From CAYVCP01 sp964450565 (lineage in GTDB: Bacteria > Patescibacteriota > Minisyncoccia > Minisyncoccales > CG1-02-41-26), in the NCBI GenBank assembly GCA_964450565.1, contig CAYVCP010000024.1:1-8978 (forward strand): DNA of 8,978 nucleotides, written 5' to 3'. Within the stretch, counting starts at the first letter, position 1. The number at the start of each line of letters is the position of its first letter. Shown here in pieces: positions 6,131 through 8,978 of the stretch. Both the position numbers and the translations under genes were made by a program. Below the pieces are notes generated by a model. It was not told the DNA's origin. It did no database searches and saw only the letters and a program-made list of their open reading frames with translations.

Positions 6131-6787
6131 ATGAGGAAAAAAGTAATTATATTATTAGGTCCTCCGGGAGCTGGAAAAGGAACGCAAGTTAGACTTTTAA
6201 AAGAAAAGTTTGACTTTGATGTTATAGGATCAGGAAAGATGTTAAGACAAAGGAAGAATAAGCAAGATTTTACAGGCAAAAAGATAGCTTTTTTCATTGA
6301 TGGGGGTAAAAGAATACCCACTCCTATCATTTTTAATATGTGGATGAATCGTATGGCAAAAATTCACGAAAGTAAGGTGAAGGGTTTTGTAATAGATGGG
6401 TCTCCGAGAGCAGTCAATGAAGCTGAAATGTTGGAAAGTGCCTTGGAATGGTACGAATGGGATAAAGACAAGAAAGTCATTTTTCTTAGCTTAAGAGAAA
6501 AAGAAATTAAAAACAGATTGACTAAAAGAAGAATGTGTAAAAGATGTGGCAGGCTAATCCCTTATATCCAAGGATTTAAAGATTTACAAAAATGCGATAA
6601 ATGCGGAGGTGAACTTGTTATAAGAGAAGATGATACTCTAAAAGGTATAGCACAAAGATTACAATGGTTTAAGACAGATGTTCTGCCTGTTGTTAAATAT
6701 TATAAAAAAAGAAAGGAGTTGATCGAAATAAACGGAGACCAATCAATAGAAAAAGTCCATAAAGATATTCTAAAAGTTCTCAGATGA
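6131..6787 (+). CDS. adk: Adenylate kinase-like nucleoside monophosphate kinase, zinc LID type
   Basis: The family transfers phosphate from ATP to AMP (or a related NMP) in the cytoplasm. The 218-residue product has the P-loop GPPGAGKGT at 10-18, MLRQ with the NMP-binding Arg at 39, DGSPR at 89-93 and the LID arginines in NRLTKRR (129-134). A four-cysteine LID zinc site is at 136, 139, 155 and 158. REDD is at 165-168 and the catalytic-region Arg at 176. Several usually fixed positions differ: GSGK replaces STGD, GSPR replaces GFPR, and Glu97 stands where E. coli has Gln92, the AMP-adenine-contacting residue. The fold and spc-operon position make a nucleotide kinase certain; strict AMP specificity is less sure. 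The gene overlaps map by ATGA. Confidence 0.92.
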   Translation: MRKKVIILLGPPGAGKGTQVRLLKEKFDFDVIGSGKMLRQRKNKQDFTGKKIAFFIDGGKRIPTPIIFNMWMNRMAKIHESKVKGFVIDGSPRAVNEAEMLESALEWYEWDKDKKVIFLSLREKEIKNRLTKRRMCKRCGRLIPYIQGFKDLQKCDKCGGELVIREDDTLKGIAQRLQWFKTDVLPVVKYYKKRKELIEINGDQSIEKVHKDILKVLR

Positions 6788-7527
6788 TTTCTATTAAAAC
6801 AAAAAAAGAAATTAATACTATTAAAGAAGGTGGTATGATATTGGCTGAGATTATGGAGAAGCTAAGAGATCAGGTACAGCCTGGCTTAAGAACAGAAGAA
6901 CTAGAAAGGGCATCAAAAGCCCTTATTTTTAATTCTAAAGCAGAACCAGCTTTTTTAAACTATCAAGGTTTTCCAGCCACCTTATGCGCTTCTTTAAATA
7001 GTCAAATTGTACACGCTGTGCCTTCTTCTTATGCTTTAAAAGAAGGGGATATTCTATCTTTAGATTTAGGTGTTAAGTATAAGGGATATTATACTGACAT
7101 GGCTATAACTGTTGGTGTTGGTGAAATTGATTTTGAAGAAAGAAGATTGTTAAAAGCGACAAGGAAATCTTTAAAAATGGCTATTCAAAAAGCAAAAGTA
7201 GGCAATACCTTTGGTGATATTGGCAATACTGTTCAAAGACACATTGAATCCCAGGGGTTTTCTGTAATAAGGGATTTATGTGGTCACGGCATAGGTAAGA
7301 TATTACACGAGGATCCTCAGATTTTAAATTATGGACAAAGGGGAAAGGGTGAAGAAATAAAAGAAGGCATGGTTTTTTGTGTAGAACCAATGGCTTCAAT
7401 GGGGGATTATAGAATAAAAAAAGGGGCTGATGGTTTTTCTTTTGAAACAAAAGACGGTTCTCTTTCTGCTCACTTTGAACACACCATGGCTATTATCAAT
7501 GGTAAAGCTGTCGTTTTGACTGTATAA
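6784..7527 (+). CDS. map: Methionine aminopeptidase, type I
   Basis: This enzyme removes the initiator methionine from nascent proteins at the ribosome. The 247-residue product is the compact type I form without an N-terminal extension. All metal ligands and active-site residues are present: His77 in IVHAVP, Asp94 in LSLDLG, Asp105 in YYTDMA, His168 in CGHGIG, His175 in LHEDP, Glu201 in FCVEPM and Glu232 in HFEHTMAI. The substrate-side HGxP pattern of many homologues is HAVP here. It follows the kinase gene in an ATGA overlap, as in many spc operons. The usual next gene, infA, does not follow. There is no SD before the start, so translation is probably coupled to the kinase gene. Confidence 0.97.
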   Translation: MISIKTKKEINTIKEGGMILAEIMEKLRDQVQPGLRTEELERASKALIFNSKAEPAFLNYQGFPATLCASLNSQIVHAVPSSYALKEGDILSLDLGVKYKGYYTDMAITVGVGEIDFEERRLLKATRKSLKMAIQKAKVGNTFGDIGNTVQRHIESQGFSVIRDLCGHGIGKILHEDPQILNYGQRGKGEEIKEGMVFCVEPMASMGDYRIKKGADGFSFETKDGSLSAHFEHTMAIINGKAVVLTV

Positions 7528-7528
7528 T
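7523..7528 (+). promoter_or_regulatory. Possible -10 box before the SH3-domain gene
   Basis: A perfect TATAAT overlaps the end of map, 15 bases before the next ATG. A start site would give a leader of only about 9 bases, with no SD. The best -35 candidates at 16-18 base spacing match only 3 of 6 positions, so this is a weak call. The same TATAATAAA string occurs before adk and at the window end. Confidence 0.25.
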
Positions 7529-7543
7529 AAAATAAAAAAACAT

Positions 7544-8389
7544 ATGCAAGAAACACAACAAGAACCTGTCAAAGTTCAAATTCAAAAGGATGAACCAATA
7601 AATAATAATAGATCTTTAAAGTTACTGCTAATTATTGGTCTTTGTGTGGTTGCTATATCTTCAGCTTTAATATATTGGGACCAAAGACCAAAAGAAACAG
7701 CATTGGTAGAAGATTTAGTTGCTGATATTTCAGGTTATCAACTAACCCAATCTTTTGATTTAGATGTTCCTGTTGTTATTGATCAAGACCTATACAATAC
7801 AGAAACAGTAAGGGGTAGAGTTTTAGATATTGTTATTGAGAATGCTCAAAATTATAATGAAGCTATTTTATTTGCAAAGCAAAAAGCTGAACAAGAAATA
7901 AAAGAGGGAGAAGCTCTTTTCCAAACTCCTATTAACAAAGAACCAAAGGAATTAAGCTTTCCCTTAAAAACAGAATGGCTTTTATTCTTTGAAAAAGAAG
8001 CAGATGATTTTTTAATCAGAACAATAGCTTCTATGAATAAAGAAGGAGTAGATTATGCTTTAGATAGTATTGAGAAAATAAGTATAAAAGAGACAGATGA
8101 TGTTAGTATTTTACTTTTACAATCACAAGTCAATGTTTCTTTAAATACCTTAATTAAGATCACAGAACCAGAGCCAGAAATTATAGAACAAGATACTGTT
8201 TTGATAAAAGAAACAGGAACGGGTTGGCTAAGAGTAAGGAAAGGACCTGGCACTGATTATGCTGAAATAACTAAAGTCAATGTCGGAGATTCTTTTACAC
8301 TTTTAGAAGAATCTTTTAAGTGGTATAAAATTAAGATAGGGGAAGAAGAGGGATGGATTTTTTCTGATTATGCTACTCTTGACAAATGA
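7544..8389 (+). CDS. Membrane-anchored protein with C-terminal bacterial SH3-like domain
   Basis: The 281-residue product has a polar, Gln/Glu-rich cytoplasmic N-terminus (about 1-24) and one hydrophobic segment (about 25-45, LKLLLIIGLCVVAISSALIY). A large presumed external region follows. Residues about 55-205 are rich in charged helices and match no family I recognise. A Glu/Pro linker (TEPEPE, about 207-212) leads to an SH3b-like domain (about 220-280) with WLRVRKGPGTDYAEI, a GDSFTLLEES strand, WYKIKIG and EGWIFSDY. Such domains often bind cell-wall peptide or other proteins, so an envelope role is inferred. The Cys in the membrane segment lacks a proper lipobox. The protein is translated from an ATG without SD, 16 bases after map. 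The specific function is unknown. Confidence 0.85.
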   Translation: MQETQQEPVKVQIQKDEPINNNRSLKLLLIIGLCVVAISSALIYWDQRPKETALVEDLVADISGYQLTQSFDLDVPVVIDQDLYNTETVRGRVLDIVIENAQNYNEAILFAKQKAEQEIKEGEALFQTPINKEPKELSFPLKTEWLLFFEKEADDFLIRTIASMNKEGVDYALDSIEKISIKETDDVSILLLQSQVNVSLNTLIKITEPEPEIIEQDTVLIKETGTGWLRVRKGPGTDYAEITKVNVGDSFTLLEESFKWYKIKIGEEEGWIFSDYATLDK

Positions 8390-8406
8390 GGTGAAAGTGG
8401 TAGAGT
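8379..8406 (+). promoter_or_regulatory. Promoter candidate for the small membrane-protein pair
   Basis: A perfect -35 box TTGACA (8379-8384) overlaps the last codons of the SH3-domain gene. After 16 bases comes TAGAGT (8401-8406, 4 of 6), preceded by an extended -10 TG at 8398-8399 with the right one-base gap. Transcription would start near 8413, giving a leader of about 46 bases before the ATG at 8459. This is the best promoter-like sequence in the window. Confidence 0.5.
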
Positions 8407-8426
8407 TTGAAGAGGTGTTTTAAGAA

Positions 8427-8445
8427 CTTTTTTAGACTAAAAAAG
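8427..8445 (+). repeat. Perfect A/T inverted repeat in the leader, touching the SD
   Basis: CTTTTTTA and TAAAAAAG are perfect reverse complements around GAC, giving an 8-bp stem with a 3-base loop. The last G of the stem is the first G of the SD sequence GGGAGGG (8445-8451). The stem is weak in G+C and has no T-run after it, so it is not a forward terminator. It may modulate access to the ribosome binding site or be a protein-binding palindrome. Confidence 0.5.
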
Positions 8446-8458
8446 GGAGGGATAACTT

Positions 8459-8671
8459 ATGGTTGCCAACCTTTTATGTATTTTGTTTTTTGCGTTTGTT
8501 TTGTATGTCTTTGTGTCTTGGCTCGTGGTGTCTTTGTCGCCTTTTTATAAAGAATGGCTTAGACTCAAGGAATTTTGCCATTCGGATAGGCACTACACCT
8601 TTGCTGTTATCCTTGCACCATATATCATAAACACGGTGAGAAGAGAAAGGGAGAAAAATGGTAAAAAGTGA
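8459..8671 (+). CDS. Small membrane protein, 70 residues, unrecognised
   Basis: I do not recognise this protein. Residues about 4-28 form a strongly hydrophobic segment (NLLCILFFAFVLYVFVSWLVVSL). An amphipathic stretch follows with aromatic and charged residues (FYKEWLRLKEFCHSDRHY), then a second weakly hydrophobic patch (TFAVILAPYIINTV, about 47-60). The tail is highly basic (RREREKNGKK), consistent with a cytoplasmic C-terminus. The start is supported by a good SD, GGGAGGG at 8445-8451, seven bases before ATG, which most genes in the window lack. G+C is about 39 percent (hand count 81 of 210 in 8461-8670), somewhat above the ribosomal genes. It overlaps the next gene by 14 bases, suggesting coupled expression. 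No homology can be claimed. Confidence 0.65.
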   Translation: MVANLLCILFFAFVLYVFVSWLVVSLSPFYKEWLRLKEFCHSDRHYTFAVILAPYIINTVRREREKNGKK

Positions 8672-8870
8672 AAAATTATTTTTGTCCCAATTGGTTGGGA
8701 CATTAATCATTTTTTTTATTATAGGGGGCGCTAGTTTTCTAGTTTTCGCTCCTTATGTGGAAGAAAGTAGGAGTGGCACAATTACGTGCCTCTGGGCAGC
8801 TTCTACTTCTATAGTTATATTTTTCTTTCTGTTGATCTTTTTCAAGGTCACAGAGAGAATAAGGTTATGA
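8658..8870 (+). CDS. Small two-helix membrane protein, 70 residues, unrecognised
   Basis: I do not recognise this protein. It has two clear hydrophobic segments, about residues 12-32 (LVGTLIIFFIIGGASFLVFAP) and about 43-62 (TCLWAASTSIVIFFFLLIFF). They are separated by a short polar loop (YVEESRSGTI), and the ends are basic (MVKSEK and KVTERIRL). By the positive-inside rule both ends would be cytoplasmic, making a hairpin. An SD-like AAAGGGAG at 8646-8653 precedes the ATG, with a short spacer. It has exactly the same length as the preceding small protein, overlaps it by 14 bases and ends just before a hairpin and terminator. The pair probably forms a two-gene unit. Function cannot be assigned. 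Confidence 0.62.
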   Translation: MVKSEKLFLSQLVGTLIIFFIIGGASFLVFAPYVEESRSGTITCLWAASTSIVIFFFLLIFFKVTERIRL

Positions 8871-8876
8871 TAAAAC

Positions 8877-8924
8877 AACGAGGGGGTGCTTTCAGTAAAT
8901 ATTATGTTGTTGTGTCCCCTCGTT
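8877..8924 (+). repeat. Long hairpin after the second small gene
   Basis: AACGAGGGG (8877-8885) pairs perfectly with CCCCTCGTT (8916-8924). The stem continues inward through G-U, U-G, G-U and C-G pairs to 8889/8912, giving 13 bp around a 22-base loop. The wobble pairs work only in RNA copied from this strand. There is no T-run directly after it, so it is not itself a classic terminator. It may protect the 3' end of the mRNA or be part of a processed RNA. Confidence 0.65.
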
Positions 8925-8933
8925 TCAGTAAAT
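8890..8933 (+). repeat. 11-base direct repeat TTTCAGTAAAT (two copies)
   Basis: TTTCAGTAAAT occurs at 8890-8900, at the start of the long hairpin's loop, and again at 8923-8933, where it shares the last two bases of the stem's 3' arm. Spacing is 33 bases start to start. Both copies lie in noncoding sequence. The role is unknown. Confidence 0.7.
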
Positions 8934-8934
8934 T

Positions 8935-8959
8935 CAGAAACAAATGTTTCTGTCTTTTT
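8935..8959 (+). terminator. Intrinsic (Rho-independent) terminator
   Basis: CAGAAAC (8935-8941) pairs with GTTTCTG (8946-8952) in a 7-bp stem with an AAAT loop. TCTTTTT follows directly, and the sequence stays T-rich to 8965. This fits an intrinsic terminator for the small membrane-gene unit and for any read-through from the operon. The stem has only three G-C pairs, so efficiency is uncertain. Confidence 0.7.
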
Positions 8960-8966
8960 ATTTATC

Positions 8967-8975
8967 TGTTATAAT
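8967..8975 (+). promoter_or_regulatory. Extended -10 promoter element at the window edge
   Basis: TGTTATAAT is a perfect extended -10 (TGnTATAAT) directly after the terminator, as expected for the next transcription unit on this strand. The -35 position (8946-8952) lies in the terminator stem and has no good match. Extended -10 promoters can work without one. The gene it would serve is outside the window. Confidence 0.4.
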
Positions 8976-8978
8976 AAA

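Noticed and set aside
8427..8445. A/T palindrome as a terminator for the SH3 gene
   Set aside because: No T-run follows the stem on the + strand (GGGAGGG comes next), and the stem has only one G-C pair.
8474..8710. Minus-strand ORF of 78 codons opposite the small membrane genes
   Set aside because: No start signal is seen, and the composition looks like a shadow (basic low-complexity end). The + strand ORFs have SDs and membrane segments.
8867..8974. 35-residue ORF starting in an ATGA overlap with the second small membrane gene
   Set aside because: Its codons run through the long hairpin and the intrinsic terminator, and the peptide has no recognisable pattern. Structure explains this stretch better than coding.
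1..8978. tRNA or rRNA genes, CRISPR arrays, insertion sequences
   Set aside because: Gaps between genes are mostly 0-19 bases, and the two larger ones hold only promoter, hairpin and terminator signals. No cloverleaf, regularly spaced repeats or transposase was seen.

Overview
This window is the 3' half of an S10/spc-type ribosomal protein operon from a low-GC bacterium (roughly one third G+C in the ribosomal genes, by hand samples). It most resembles the Candidate Phyla Radiation (Patescibacteria), probably Parcubacteria-like. Three things point there. The L30 gene (rpmD), normally between rpsE and rplO, is missing, a known CPR trait. L15 has the KRGTYSGRG-type N-terminus. The adenylate-kinase-like gene is of the divergent GSG.../DGSPR type that I recall from Parcubacteria. 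TGA is used as a stop in many genes, which argues against the code-25 SR1/Gracilibacteria lineages. The taxonomic call is an inference; there is no rRNA in the window.

Layout, all on the + strand: positions 1-4825 carry rpsC (5' truncated by the window), rplP, rpmC, rpsQ, rplN, rplX, rplE, rpsN (zinc type), rpsH, rplF, rplR, rpsE and rplO. Junctions are very tight: several ATGA overlaps, a 19-nt overlap (rpmC/rpsQ) and a 41-nt overlap (rpsE/rplO). Positions 4822-7527 carry secY, an adk-like nucleoside monophosphate kinase and map. These make the translocon core, balance nucleotides and remove initiator Met, in the usual spc order. The usual continuation (infA, rpmJ, rpsM, rpsK, rpoA, rplQ) does not follow map. 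Instead, 7544-8389 encodes a membrane-anchored protein with a C-terminal SH3-like domain.

Positions 8379-8959 look like a separate small transcription unit. It has a perfect TTGACA box with an extended -10, a short leader with a perfect A/T inverted repeat, two overlapping 70-codon membrane-protein genes with Shine-Dalgarno (SD) sequences, a long wobble-containing hairpin just after the last stop, and an intrinsic terminator. An extended -10 sequence at the right edge may start the next unit.

Translation signals split in two. The ribosomal genes almost all lack a properly spaced SD and have a T directly before ATG (11 of 12), whereas the two small membrane genes have purine-rich SD sequences. 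No rRNA, tRNA, CRISPR array or insertion sequence is visible. No stretch over 300 bases lacks a gene; the longest gaps are 69 bases (8390-8458) and the final 108 bases.
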